Positions 16,257 to 24,933 of a stretch of 62,002 nt of DNA are shown here, piece after piece. Each line of letters begins with the position of its first letter. Position 1 is the stretch's first letter. Below the pieces are notes generated by a model. The model searched no databases. It worked only from the letters and a program-made list of their open reading frames with translations, and had not been told where the DNA came from. The position numbers and the translations under genes are program-made. The DNA comes from DATATB01 sp036268995 (lineage in GTDB: Bacteria; Planctomycetota; Planctomycetia; Pirellulales; PNKZ01): the NCBI GenBank assembly GCA_036268995.1, contig DATATB010000116.1, forward strand, positions 1-62,002, read 5' to 3'.

Positions 16257-18014
16257 TCAAGGTTTGCGAACGGTAAGGCCGGAGAATTGCCAGGTGTAAA
16301 TGTCCTGGTTGCCGGACACCGCGCGCAGGCCGATCTTGCCGCCGCCCGCCGGGGGAACTCCGTCGATGGCGGCGATCTGCTGGCCGTTGATGTAGACGGT
16401 GGCCTGCTTGCCACGGGTCACGATGCGCAGCTCGTTCGCCTGGCCGACGCCGTTGACCAGTCCGGCGCGGACGGTGTAAGGGATCGGAGCGCGCCAGTCG
16501 CCTTTCGTCAACTGTGAGACGCCGACGCTGCCATCTCCGCGCAACTGCGCCACGTAGAGATTGGCGTAGTCGATGCCCCAGAAAACAACGCCGGCCGGCT
16601 GGTCTGGGCCGCCGCTGGCCTCGTTGATTTTCACGCGGATGTCGGCGTCACCGAACAAAGCTCCTTGGTACAAGGACGTGTAACTGGTGCCGACACCTGG
16701 CTGAAAGACAAGATTGCCGCTGGCGACGCTTTGCTGGCCATCGGGCGGTCCCCAAGCCGGGTCGAGCGTCGAAAAGTCGTCGGAGAAGATCACCGCTGGG
16801 TCGGCCGCAACGGCGGAGGAAGTGGCGGCCGGCTGGCGCACTTCGAGGTCGGAGAACTGCCAAGTATAAGGCGTATTGCCTGATTCCGCGTGGAGGCCAA
16901 TCTTGCCGCCGCCAGCCGGCGGAAAGCCCTTGATCAGCGCGATCTGTTTGTCGTTGACGTAGAACGTGGCCAATTTGCCCTGCGTCACCACGCGCAGCGC
17001 ATTCACCTGCCCGGCGTCTTTGACCACCGCATCGCTGCGCGCATAGCTCAGCGGATTCAACTGCTGGCCCTGCACGAGCCGCGTGATGCCCACAGTTCCA
17101 TCGGGCTGCACTTGAGCCATGTAGTAATTCTTGTAATCGGTGCCCCAGAACATGATGCCGGCGGGGGCGTCGGTTCCACCACCAGTTTCGGCAAGCTTGA
17201 CCCGGATGTCCGCGTCGCCGAACCAATTGCCCTGATACAAGGACGAGTAACTGCTGCCGGCACCCGGCTTAAGAACCAGCTTGCCACCGGCGATACTCTG
17301 TTCATTATCGGGCGGGCCCCACGCCGGGTCGAGCATCGAAAAGTCGTCCGACAAGATCACGGACGGATCGGTGGTTGCTGAGGCAGAAGCCGCGGTGGGC
17401 GCCAAATCCGCTGCCGGCTGACGCACTTCGAGATCGGAGAACTGCCAGGTGTTGACCGCGTCATTCGATTCCGCGTGAAGGCCGATCCGGCTGCCGCCCT
17501 CCGGCGGAAAGCCCTTGATCGCGCCGATCTGTTTTCCGTTGACGTAGACCGTGGCCAATTTGCCCACAGTCACCACGCGCAGGGCATTCGCCTGCCCGAC
17601 GCCTTTGACCACCGCATCGCTGGGCGCAAAGTGCAACAGAGTCAACTGCCGGTCTTGCTGTAGCCTTGTGATGCCGACGAAACCATCCAAGTTGATTTGG
17701 GCCAGGTAATAATTGTCGGTATCGCCGGCCCAGAACACGATGCCGGCCGTTTGGCCCGTGGTGCCTTTGGCTTCGACGACGCTGACGCGGATGTCGGCGT
17801 CTTTGAACACGCTCCCTTGGCGAATCTTAGAAAAGCCACTGTTGACGTCCGGTTGGATCACCAATTTGTTGCCGCCGGCGCTGACGTTTTGATTGGCATC
17901 TCCCCAGCTCGGATCGAGCGTGGCAAAATGGTCGGAAAACAGCACTGGAGCGTCGTCGGCTCGCAGCGGCACCAGCGCCAGCAGCACGATCAGGACAGAC
18001 AGAGCGCTTCGCAT
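16257..18014 (-). CDS. Secreted protein of three tandem concanavalin-like (LamG/DUF1080-type) domains
   Basis: 585 residues from the ATG at 18014, chosen because it begins a signal peptide (MRSALSVLIVLLALVPLRADD) and follows a GGGGGGAG ribosome site. Three repeats of about 185 residues follow, at roughly 24-205, 212-395 and 400-585. Each runs from 'DDFS.LDPAWG' through 'GDADIRVK', 'AGI.FWG.DY.NYY.AQ', 'GI..L' and 'A.VYVN..QI..I.G.PP.GG.KIGL.AES' to 'WQFS.LEVR.P'. This is the jelly-roll of LamG/DUF1080-like domains, likely for polysaccharide binding outside the cytoplasm. No catalytic Glu pair of a glycosidase was recognised. The repeats are similar enough to suggest duplication within the gene. 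Confidence 0.75.
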   Translation of the reverse strand: MRSALSVLIVLLALVPLRADDAPVLFSDHFATLDPSWGDANQNVSAGGNKLVIQPDVNSGFSKIRQGSVFKDADIRVSVVEAKGTTGQTAGIVFWAGDTDNYYLAQINLDGFVGITRLQQDRQLTLLHFAPSDAVVKGVGQANALRVVTVGKLATVYVNGKQIGAIKGFPPEGGSRIGLHAESNDAVNTWQFSDLEVRQPAADLAPTAASASATTDPSVILSDDFSMLDPAWGPPDNEQSIAGGKLVLKPGAGSSYSSLYQGNWFGDADIRVKLAETGGGTDAPAGIMFWGTDYKNYYMAQVQPDGTVGITRLVQGQQLNPLSYARSDAVVKDAGQVNALRVVTQGKLATFYVNDKQIALIKGFPPAGGGKIGLHAESGNTPYTWQFSDLEVRQPAATSSAVAADPAVIFSDDFSTLDPAWGPPDGQQSVASGNLVFQPGVGTSYTSLYQGALFGDADIRVKINEASGGPDQPAGVVFWGIDYANLYVAQLRGDGSVGVSQLTKGDWRAPIPYTVRAGLVNGVGQANELRIVTRGKQATVYINGQQIAAIDGVPPAGGGKIGLRAVSGNQDIYTWQFSGLTVRKP

Positions 18015-18174
18015 GGCGATACTCCCCCCCAAGGTCTAAGGACAGCGACCGATAGCAAGGATGTCTCCGCGCGCTCGGCCAGTTTACCACGGCGTTTTGG
18101 CAGCGGCGAGTTTCGGGAGCGGACGTTTGCTGACCCGCGGGTGCCGCCAGCTGTCGCCCCCCTGGGGGCCGGCC

Positions 18175-18203
18175 TGTTCAAGTGGAAAACCGACCCTTAT
18201 ACT
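18175..18203 (+). promoter_or_regulatory. Weak promoter candidate for serC
   Basis: TATACT (18198-18203, 5/6 of the -10 consensus) lies 105 bases before serC. The -35 region at 18175-18180 (TGTTCA) is poor. It lies in the divergent region 18015-18308 between the lectin-like gene and serC. Confidence 0.25.
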
Positions 18204-18308
18204 CGGCGGTTCTTACGCTTTTTGCCGTCCGGGCGAGCTACAAAACCTGTTTGGGTGCTCGCCGGGCCGGCCTTACGATTCCGACCGATTGGAAGGCGGG
18301 TTAGCCGT

Positions 18309-19400
18309 ATGCAGCGCATCTATAACTTTTCGCCCGGGCCTGCCGTTCTGCCAATGCCGGTGCTCGAAGAAGCCCAGCGCGATCTGCTGTGCCTGCCGGG
18401 CGTCGGCGTTTCGGCACTGGAAATCAGCCATCGCTCGCCCTGGTTCGAAGGCGTGCTCGACGAGACCACCGCCAACCTGCGCAGGCTCTTGAACATTCCA
18501 GCCAACTACCGCGTGCTGTATATGCAAGGCGGCTCGCGGCTGCAGTTCTCGATGGTGCCGATGAACTTGATGCGCGGCACCGGCCACAGTGCCGACTACA
18601 TTGTCACCGGCACTTGGGGCCAGATGGCCATGACGGAAGCCAAGCGCGAGGGAAGCGTCCGCGCCGCGTTCAACAGCAAGCCGACGAACTTCGACCGCTT
18701 GCCGGCGGCCGGCGAACTCGACCTGGATGCCAAAGCCGCCTACGTGCATTTCACCTCGAACGAAACGATCCAGGGCGTCGAGTTCCTCGACGAGCCGGCC
18801 GTGGGCCAAGCGCCGCTGGTGTGCGATGCCTCGAGCGATTTTCTGTCGCGGCCGCTGCCGATCGAGAAGTACGGGCTGATCTACGCCTGCGCGCAGAAGA
18901 ACGCCGGACCGGCTGGCGTCACGATCGTCATCATCCGCGACGATCTGCTGGCCCGCTCGAGCGATGAGTTGCAATCGATGCTCAACTACCGGCTTTACGC
19001 CGAAGAGACGATGCCCAACACGCCCCCAGTGTTTTCCGCGTACATCGTGCTGCTGGTGACCCGCTGGCTCGAAAAATCCGTCGGCGGACTTCAGCGGATG
19101 CACGAGCAGAATCGGACCAAGGCCAAGCTGCTGTACGACGTGATCGACCACAGCGAGGGCTTTTATCGCGGACACGCGCAGCTGGCCTGCCGCTCGCTGA
19201 TGAACGTCACCTTCCGCCTTCCCGACGACGCCACGCAAAGCGCGTTTATCAAGCAGGCCGAAGCCCGTGGATTGCACTATCTCAAGGGACACCGCTCGGT
19301 GGGCGGGATTCGGGCTTCGATTTACAACGCGATGCCCCGCGAAGGCGTGGAAGCACTCCGCGATTTCATGCTCGAGTTCCACCGGCAGTCGGCGAAGTGA
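18309..19400 (+). CDS. serC: Phosphoserine aminotransferase
   Basis: 363 residues from the ATG at 18309 (MQRIYNFSPGPAVLP). SerC transfers an amino group from glutamate to 3-phosphohydroxypyruvate in serine synthesis and also serves pyridoxine synthesis. Motifs: NFSPGPAVLP at the N-terminus, GVSALEISHRS, LYMQGGSRLQFSMVPMNL, HFTSNETIQGVEF, CDASSDFLSRP, and the PLP lysine in YACAQKNAGPAGVTIVI (about residue 200). The C-terminus reads GHRSVGGIRASIYNAMP, the phosphate-binding region. Length fits the family (about 360). A longer upstream in-frame extension is rejected because the conserved N-terminus begins here. Confidence 0.97.
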   Translation: MQRIYNFSPGPAVLPMPVLEEAQRDLLCLPGVGVSALEISHRSPWFEGVLDETTANLRRLLNIPANYRVLYMQGGSRLQFSMVPMNLMRGTGHSADYIVTGTWGQMAMTEAKREGSVRAAFNSKPTNFDRLPAAGELDLDAKAAYVHFTSNETIQGVEFLDEPAVGQAPLVCDASSDFLSRPLPIEKYGLIYACAQKNAGPAGVTIVIIRDDLLARSSDELQSMLNYRLYAEETMPNTPPVFSAYIVLLVTRWLEKSVGGLQRMHEQNRTKAKLLYDVIDHSEGFYRGHAQLACRSLMNVTFRLPDDATQSAFIKQAEARGLHYLKGHRSVGGIRASIYNAMPREGVEALRDFMLEFHRQSAK

Positions 19401-19401
19401 G

Positions 19402-19701
19402 CTAGGCGGGGTGCTCCCTCGGCTCGTGGGCCGAAGCTTGAGATTCGGCTTCTGATCGAACCGTTTGAGATTCCCCGCTGACGTCGTCAAAATCACCCTT
19501 GAGCAACTCATTGATGACGGCGTCGATTATCGCGACGACTAATTCCACCACGGCTTCTGGATCGGCGTCGATCATGCCTTGATCGTACTGGTCTGAAAGC
19601 CATTTCGCCACTTTGCACCCGGCGATAGGCCTGGCCGCAAAAGCGACAAGGTCGCCCACGCCGCCTTCAATCGGAAAAGTTGCGCCGGCAGACTCCCCCA
19701 A
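19402..19701 (-). CDS. Small acidic protein, unknown
   Basis: 99 residues from a TTG at 19701, with an AGAGGTG ribosome site upstream. The middle is a plausible acidic amphipathic helix (DADPEAVVELVVAIIDAVINELLKGDFDD), and the C-terminal 30 residues are Ser/Glu-rich and probably disordered. No family was recognised. It converges on serC with one base between the stops. A real gene is likely but not certain. Confidence 0.4.
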   Translation of the reverse strand: MGESAGATFPIEGGVGDLVAFAARPIAGCKVAKWLSDQYDQGMIDADPEAVVELVVAIIDAVINELLKGDFDDVSGESQTVRSEAESQASAHEPREHPA

Positions 19702-19841
19702 GCCAGCACCTCTTTAGACTGCTGATGTGGCCTGTACAGGCCTTAACTCACAACCGCAAGTGCCCGCGGCTTGCTGGTCGATAAGGCTGTTGCGCCGCGT
19801 CGGGCGGCCGCAGGGGCGCTTTTCGAAAGGAACAGTCGGCG

Positions 19842-20051
19842 ATGCACAGCAGCAACTTGTACGCGACCGATGGGCTGTTGATCCTGGGCGTGGTTCTCGT
19901 GTGCGTGACGATTTACAGCGGCCTGCGTGGCTTGTACGGCCGCTCGGCCGCAGTCGCCGTGCACGCGGACGAAGACATTCCCGGCGAGCGGCTGCCCGGT
20001 CCGCCCCGCCGGCCCACGATGGTGCCCTCTACGCCCCGCCGGGCGGCATAA
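19842..20051 (+). CDS. Small single-span membrane protein, unknown
   Basis: 69 residues with an AAAGGAA ribosome site nine bases before the ATG. One transmembrane helix (GLLILGVVLVCVTIYSGLRGLYG) is followed by a Pro/Arg-rich cytoplasmic tail (GERLPGPPRRPTMVP). No family was recognised. It lies about 100 bases before the SGNH-like gene on the same strand. Confidence 0.5.
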   Translation: MHSSNLYATDGLLILGVVLVCVTIYSGLRGLYGRSAAVAVHADEDIPGERLPGPPRRPTMVPSTPRRAA

Positions 20052-20147
20052 GCTGCCGCCTACCTCGACGCCGGCAATGGTGGCGATTACAGTGCAGGGG
20101 TTCACGCGGCTGTTACTCCGCCCGTCTCCTGCACGGACCGCGCTCCG

Positions 20148-21329
20148 TTGATCCCCCTGCGTTTGCCGCCGGTTCTTATGCTCTGCCTGCTGGAGTTGGG
20201 CTTGGCCGCGCGCCCGCTGCACGCCGAGTTCGTGCTGCACGATGGCGACCGCGTGGTGCTGCTGGGCGGCACGACCATCGCGCGCGAACAACTCTATGGC
20301 TACTGGGAAACGATGCTGGTCAGCCACTTCCCGCGCGCGCAGGTCGTGTTTCGCAATCTCAGTCTGACCGGGGATACCGTGTGGGGCGAGTCGCGTGCCG
20401 GCACCGGCACGCCCGACGAGAGCTTCAAGGCCCGGATCGAACAGGTCGCGGCTCTGAGGCCGACGGTGATCGTCGTGGCGTACGGCGCCAACGAATCGTC
20501 GGCCGGCGAAGCTGGGCTCCAGCGGTTCACCGACGGCGTGAAGCGGCTGCTCGATCGGCTGGCCGAGACCCGCGCGCGGATCATCGTGCTGGCGCCGCTG
20601 CGGCACGAGCGGTTGCCGCCGCCCGTGCCCGATCCCGCGGCGCAAAACAAACGGCTCTGGCACTATGTCGACGCGCTGCACGATCTGGCCATCACGCGAG
20701 ATGATTTGTTCCTCGATCTGGAGCGCTGGTTGGCGCCGGTGCGGCAGGCGGCGGCCACGCCCTTCTGGACCGACGACGGCGCGCAGCTCAACCAGCTCGG
20801 ATATTGGATCACGTCGGCCGCGCTGGAAAACGATCTTCAATTGCGGCCCTCGGGCTGGAAGCTCTCGCTGGACGCCGCAGGCCGGACAATCGACCAGAGC
20901 GGCGCGAAGCTCGACGGCCTCGAGCGCACGGCCGAAAAGCTCGCCTTCCGGCTGGAATCGACGTCCCTGCCGCTGACGGCTCCGGTCCGGAGCCCCGGCC
21001 ACACCGGCCAGTTGACCGTCAAAGGCCTGAAGCCCGGCCAATACGTGCTCGCGATCGATAGCCGCCGCGTGACCGCGGCCTCGTCCGAGGCTTGGGAACA
21101 GGGCGTGGGATTGGATTGTCCCACCGAACTCGAGCAACTCGAATCGCTGCGCCGCGCGATCGTCAAGAAAAATGAGCTGTTCTTCCGCCACTGGCGGTCG
21201 CACGAGCACAACACCGCGGAACTCGCCCGCATCGATCCGCTCGTGACCGAGCAAGAGGTCGAGATCGCCCGGCTGCGCGTGCCCGTGATGCATCGCTACG
21301 AGCTGGTTCGCCAACCGGCCAGTCCGTAG
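20148..21329 (+). CDS. SGNH/GDSL-hydrolase-like secreted protein with altered catalytic residues
   Basis: 393 residues from a TTG at 20148, opening a signal peptide (LPPVLMLCLLELGLAARPLHA). The SGNH blocks can be followed: GDRVVLLGGTTIA (block I, Thr and Gly in place of the GDS core), NLSLTGDTVWGESR (block II), VVAYGANESSAGEAGL (block III, Asn-Glu), and TDDGAQLNQLGYW (block V). The catalytic Asp-x-x-His of block V reads D210-G-A-Q213, so the histidine is missing. The C-terminal 190 residues form a second region with a coiled-coil-like Glu/Leu stretch. Related planctomycete proteins accompany membrane-bound dehydrogenases. Hydrolase activity is doubtful here. Confidence 0.65.
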   Translation: MIPLRLPPVLMLCLLELGLAARPLHAEFVLHDGDRVVLLGGTTIAREQLYGYWETMLVSHFPRAQVVFRNLSLTGDTVWGESRAGTGTPDESFKARIEQVAALRPTVIVVAYGANESSAGEAGLQRFTDGVKRLLDRLAETRARIIVLAPLRHERLPPPVPDPAAQNKRLWHYVDALHDLAITRDDLFLDLERWLAPVRQAAATPFWTDDGAQLNQLGYWITSAALENDLQLRPSGWKLSLDAAGRTIDQSGAKLDGLERTAEKLAFRLESTSLPLTAPVRSPGHTGQLTVKGLKPGQYVLAIDSRRVTAASSEAWEQGVGLDCPTELEQLESLRRAIVKKNELFFRHWRSHEHNTAELARIDPLVTEQEVEIARLRVPVMHRYELVRQPASP

Positions 21330-21333
21330 GGGT

Positions 21334-22251
21334 TCAGATCGTCACGGGCGAGAAATCGCTGAGCACTTGCGTGATCCGCTTGCGCAGCGCGGCCGAGCCG
21401 GCGATGGCGTCCTGGCACACGGTCGCCAGCAGCTTGAGATCGTTGGCGCGAGCCGCCGGCGGCGCCAGCGTCAGGTAGCCGCGCATGGAGACGGCCTGGA
21501 TCGTTTTGGCTTGCTGCCAAAGCTTGGCCACTTCGGCCACTGGAATCTGCTCGGGCAAGACGGGACGAGTCAGAAAATCCTCCAATCCGCACAGCAGCCC
21601 GCCGCGCATGTCCCAGGTAGGCGGCACGTTCTCCACCGTGATGCCTTTGCGCAGCTCGGCCCAAATGTGCTCGTTCAGCCGCAGTTGTACGATCAGCGCC
21701 TCGAGCCGCACCCGGACATCGCGGTCATGGTGCTGCGACGAATGATCGGCCAACCACTGCAGCCGTTGGCCGCCAAGAAAATGCACGTTGGCCGACATGG
21801 TCTTGGCCAACGAGCGGCGGATGTGCGCGGCGACTTCGTCCGCGACTTCGCCCGTATTGAACACGTAGACCGCCGAGATTGATCGTTGCTCGTCGGGCGC
21901 GATGGGCAAACTGTACGAAGCCAGGAAGCACTGCCGAATGCGGTTCAGCAGCCGCTCGGTCTGGGCCGGCTGCGAAATCCGCTCGACGTGCTCGGTAAGC
22001 GCCAACAAGTGGCGCGACTGCCCGAATGCATCGTGCTCCGAGAACACATAGTCCTGGCCGAATTCCTTGGCGGCATGCTTGTTCGAGATGCCGCGAAAGC
22101 CGAAACGGGCCAGCAGCGGCTTGACGAATTGCTCGCGAAAGCCGTCCACCTGGCTATCGGCAAAACGTTCGAACAGCTCCTGGCCAGTGGCCGCCGGCGG
22201 CGGCTTGAAGGGGATGCTCGCGCCGCGATCGATACGCGTGCCCAACGACAT
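21334..22251 (-). CDS. Nuclease-fold-like (Mrr/restriction endonuclease-like) protein, catalytic site uncertain
   Basis: 305 residues from the ATG at 22251, with a GGGAGA ribosome site. Residues about 35-130 resemble the core of Mrr-type PD-(D/E)XK domains: FVKPLLARFGFRGIS, KHAAKEFGQDYVFSE, then LLALTEHVERI. Active members normally carry Gln-x-Lys where this reads Leu-Thr-Glu-His, so the catalytic lysine may be gone. The C-terminal half is helical and unrecognised. It stands alone, convergent with the SGNH-like gene (4-base gap) and next to the MITE-like repeats. The fold call is tentative; it could also be an unknown family. Confidence 0.4.
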   Translation of the reverse strand: MSLGTRIDRGASIPFKPPPAATGQELFERFADSQVDGFREQFVKPLLARFGFRGISNKHAAKEFGQDYVFSEHDAFGQSRHLLALTEHVERISQPAQTERLLNRIRQCFLASYSLPIAPDEQRSISAVYVFNTGEVADEVAAHIRRSLAKTMSANVHFLGGQRLQWLADHSSQHHDRDVRVRLEALIVQLRLNEHIWAELRKGITVENVPPTWDMRGGLLCGLEDFLTRPVLPEQIPVAEVAKLWQQAKTIQAVSMRGYLTLAPPAARANDLKLLATVCQDAIAGSAALRKRITQVLSDFSPVTI

Positions 22252-22350
22252 GGCGAAAGTCTCCCGTGGCCGGTCTTCGGTCCAGGTGCAAGTGTGGCAA
22301 CTTCCGGGCAGCTACGCAACTAGCGCGGCGCCGGGCGCGCCTGATAATAA

Positions 22351-22524
22351 CCCTTCTCCCTTTGGGAGAAGGTGGCGGCGCAGCCGACGGATGAGGGGGC
22401 GTTCGGAATACCGCTTGCGAAGCGCTGTTTCCGCGGGACGATCGTGAGCGATTCCGCTTGTATTGGCTCCAGCGTCGCGTTCCCTCATCCGGCCTTCGGC
22501 CACCTTCTCCCGGAGGGAGAAGGG
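22351..22524. repeat. MITE-like intergenic repeat, copy 1
   Basis: A 174-base element whose ends are imperfect inverted repeats of about 42 bases. Each end is itself a hairpin: CCTTCTCCC-TTT-GGGAGAAGG at the left and CCTTCTCCCGGAGGGAGAAGG at the right, both continuing towards GGATGAGGG or its complement. The core contains no gene. Copy 2 at 22579-22751 is nearly identical. Confidence 0.8.
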
Positions 22525-22578
22525 TTTTGGCAGGCGCCGGCATCCTGATATTCGCAACGCCCAGCGCGGCGCGGAAAC

Positions 22579-22751
22579 CCTTCTCCCTTTGGGAGAAGGT
22601 GGCGGCGCAGCCGACGGATGAGGGGGCGTTCGGAATACCGCTTGCGAAGCGCTGTTTCCGCGGGACGATCGTGAGCGATTCCGCTTGTATTGGCCCCAGC
22701 GTCGCATCGCCCTCATCCGGCCTTCGGCCACCTTCTCCCGGAGGGAGAAGG
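22579..22751. repeat. MITE-like intergenic repeat, copy 2
   Basis: A 173-base near-perfect direct copy of the element at 22351-22524, separated from it by 54 bases. The two differ by a few substitutions in the right part (for example GGCTCC against GGCCCC). The pair implies a tandem duplication or two insertions at one site. Together they fill most of the 540-base gap 22252-22791. Confidence 0.8.
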
Positions 22752-22791
22752 ATTACTGCGATGCGCTTTCAACTATTCCAGCGACGCGATT

Positions 22792-23691
22792 TCAACTTGG
22801 GCTTGGCGGATCGGGCGGCGGGCCGGATTTGGGCTTGGGATTGCAGGCGTCGCAGGTGACTTTGACGAATTCGGCGCCGAGGAACAAGACGGCGGCGGCG
22901 TAGTAGACCCAGACCATCATGGCGATGAAAGTGCCGACCACTCCGTAGGCGCTGTAGCGGCCGCCGATCACCATCACGGCCAGCACCTGGCGGCCGATCT
23001 CCCAGACGACGGCCGTGAGAATGCCGCCGGGGGCCGCATCGCGCCACCGCACCGTGGCGCGGGGCAAGACCTTGAAAGTCGTCGTGAACAGCACGGAATT
23101 GAAAGCCACGATCGACAGGGTACGCACCGCGCGCCAGCCGGTTTGAGCGAACATCGAACCCGGCACGTAAGTGGCGACCGTGGCCAGCACCATGCCCATC
23201 ACGAAAGACGCCATCACGAGCACGCCCAAGCTCAACAGCATCAAGAAGGCCTTAAGGCGGTCGACCAACACGCGGTGAACCCAGGCAAAAAAAGTGGTGT
23301 GCTGGACCGGGCCCACGTTCCAAATGCGATCGAAGGCGGAGTCGATCTGCGCGAACAGGGCCATGGCGCCCAGCAGCAAGGTAACGATGCCCAGCGGGCC
23401 GCCAACGGGAGCCTGGTTTTTGACGGTCTCGATAATGCCCTCGATCTGCCGGGAAAAATCCGGCGAAGTGCTTTGGGTGATCAGATCGAGCACCGCCTGC
23501 TGCTCGGCGTGCGCCGACTCCGAAGCGCGCAGCACAAAACCGATGCCGGAGAGCAGCACCAGCACCAGCGGCAAAAACGAAAACGCGGCATAGTAGGCCA
23601 CTGCCGCGGCCAGAGTCAGGCCATCGTCGTTCTGCCAGTGGTCAATCGTCTGGGAAAGGACGGCCCACACCCGGCCCAACACGCTTCGCAT
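22792..23691 (-). CDS. YihY/BrkB family inner-membrane protein
   Basis: 299 residues from the ATG at 23691 (MRSVLGRVWAVL) with a GGAGG site; a GTG at 23709 lacks one. Six transmembrane helices are visible. Family motifs: LTLAAAVAYYAAFSFLPLVLVLL near the N-terminus, FAQIDSAFDRIWNV, VLPRATVRWRDAAPGGILTAVVWEIGRQVLAV, and YSAYGVVGTFIAMMVWVYYAAAVLFLGAEF near the C-terminus. This is the YihY/BrkB (formerly 'ribonuclease BN') family of unknown transport or envelope function. The tail is Pro-rich. It is 36 bases downstream of the AI-2E pair on the same strand, so probably one operon. Confidence 0.92.
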   Translation of the reverse strand: MRSVLGRVWAVLSQTIDHWQNDDGLTLAAAVAYYAAFSFLPLVLVLLSGIGFVLRASESAHAEQQAVLDLITQSTSPDFSRQIEGIIETVKNQAPVGGPLGIVTLLLGAMALFAQIDSAFDRIWNVGPVQHTTFFAWVHRVLVDRLKAFLMLLSLGVLVMASFVMGMVLATVATYVPGSMFAQTGWRAVRTLSIVAFNSVLFTTTFKVLPRATVRWRDAAPGGILTAVVWEIGRQVLAVMVIGGRYSAYGVVGTFIAMMVWVYYAAAVLFLGAEFVKVTCDACNPKPKSGPPPDPPSPS

Positions 23692-23727
23692 GACCCCTCC
23701 GAAGCCCACGACAGAATTGACCGATGC

Positions 23728-24933
23728 TTACCGCTGAGCAACCGCGGCGGTGGCCAAGGCTTGACCTTGGGGCTCCAGCGCGCTGCCCGCGTCCCGAACC
23801 AGCGTCGAGAGCCGCTCCAACATGCTGACCAACTCGGGCGGCGGCGGCTCGGTTTGCTCGAGCGTGGCCCGCATGGCGGCAATGCGAACTTCGAGCGACC
23901 CCAAATCGAGCGCGAGATCGGGCGCCGGGCTGCTGCGCCGCAGCCAGTGGGCGAAATAGATTTGCAGCGCCACGGCAATCGGCGGCCCGATGATGAGCCC
24001 CACCAGCCCGAACAGCTCGGCCAAGGCCAGGGCCACCAGGGCGGCCAGCAGCGGGTTGTAGCGGCGGCGATTGAAGAACCTTGGCTCGACGACCATTTTC
24101 AGCAGTAGGAAAACGGCCAACGTATAAACCGCCGCAGCGATCGCCAGGCCGAGCCCGGCTTGCCAGCCGACGAACCAGGCGGGAACCAGTGCCACGACCA
24201 CGCCGATCCAGGGCAGCAGGCAGGCAAAAGCGCCGATCATCGTCAACAGGGCCACGTAATCCAGCCCCAGCAAGGAATAGCCGCCGGCCAGCAGCAGACC
24301 GGCGACAATCGACCGCACGACTTCGCTGCGCAAATACGCGCCGACGCCGGATTCCATGTCGTGCCACATGTCGCGCATTTCGGCCCGCAGGTCTCCAGGC
24401 AAGAGCGAAAGCCACAGGCTTTCGAAGTGAACGCGGTCGAGGCTCCAATAAATGCTGAGCACCAGCACCATGATCACGCGGATCACGTTTTCGAACAGGT
24501 TCCAGGTGATGCCCAAGGCCGTTTGCGCCAGGGCCAGCCCGTGCTCGCCGGTGAGCGTTTCGCTCAATGCGGCGGGCGCCGGCAAGCGGCTGGCCAAGGC
24601 CCGCTCGAGCATCGTGCCTTGCGTCCAGCGGCTGGTGACGTGTTCATATCCAAGGAGCAGCTTGTTGCTCGCGTGACGTGTTTCTTCCATCAGCGGATTG
24701 CTGAGGAGCAGCGCCAGTAACGCCGCCAGCGTCAGTCCCGTAAAATACGTGACGACCAGGGCGATGGACTTGGGCCAGCGGTGACGGACGAGTTCGTCGA
24801 CCGTGGGACGCACGGCCGCGGCCACCGCCAGCGAAATGGCAAACAGCACGACGCCTTCGCGAATGTGCCAGAGCACGACGGCCACGCACAGCGTCGCCAG
24901 CACCAGCGCCACGTTCCGCGCCAAGCGTCTCAT
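23728..24933 (-). CDS. AI-2E family (PerM-like) transporter
   Basis: 401 residues from the ATG at 24933, whose first bases overlap the stop of the upstream gene (ATGA). The N-terminus is a basic start and two hydrophobic helices (RNVALVLATLCVAVVLWHI, VVLFAISLAVAAAVRP). The C-terminal half has the family pattern: VRSIVAGLLLAGGYSLLGLDYVALLTMIGAFACLLPWIGVV, VVEPRFFNRRRYNPLLAAL, and LFGLVGLIIGPPIAVALQIYF. These exporters span the membrane about eight times and are linked to quorum-signal or ion export; the substrate is unknown. The tail is hydrophilic and helical. It differs strongly from the upstream copy, so the pair is old. Confidence 0.85.
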   Translation of the reverse strand: MRRLARNVALVLATLCVAVVLWHIREGVVLFAISLAVAAAVRPTVDELVRHRWPKSIALVVTYFTGLTLAALLALLLSNPLMEETRHASNKLLLGYEHVTSRWTQGTMLERALASRLPAPAALSETLTGEHGLALAQTALGITWNLFENVIRVIMVLVLSIYWSLDRVHFESLWLSLLPGDLRAEMRDMWHDMESGVGAYLRSEVVRSIVAGLLLAGGYSLLGLDYVALLTMIGAFACLLPWIGVVVALVPAWFVGWQAGLGLAIAAAVYTLAVFLLLKMVVEPRFFNRRRYNPLLAALVALALAELFGLVGLIIGPPIAVALQIYFAHWLRRSSPAPDLALDLGSLEVRIAAMRATLEQTEPPPPELVSMLERLSTLVRDAGSALEPQGQALATAAVAQR

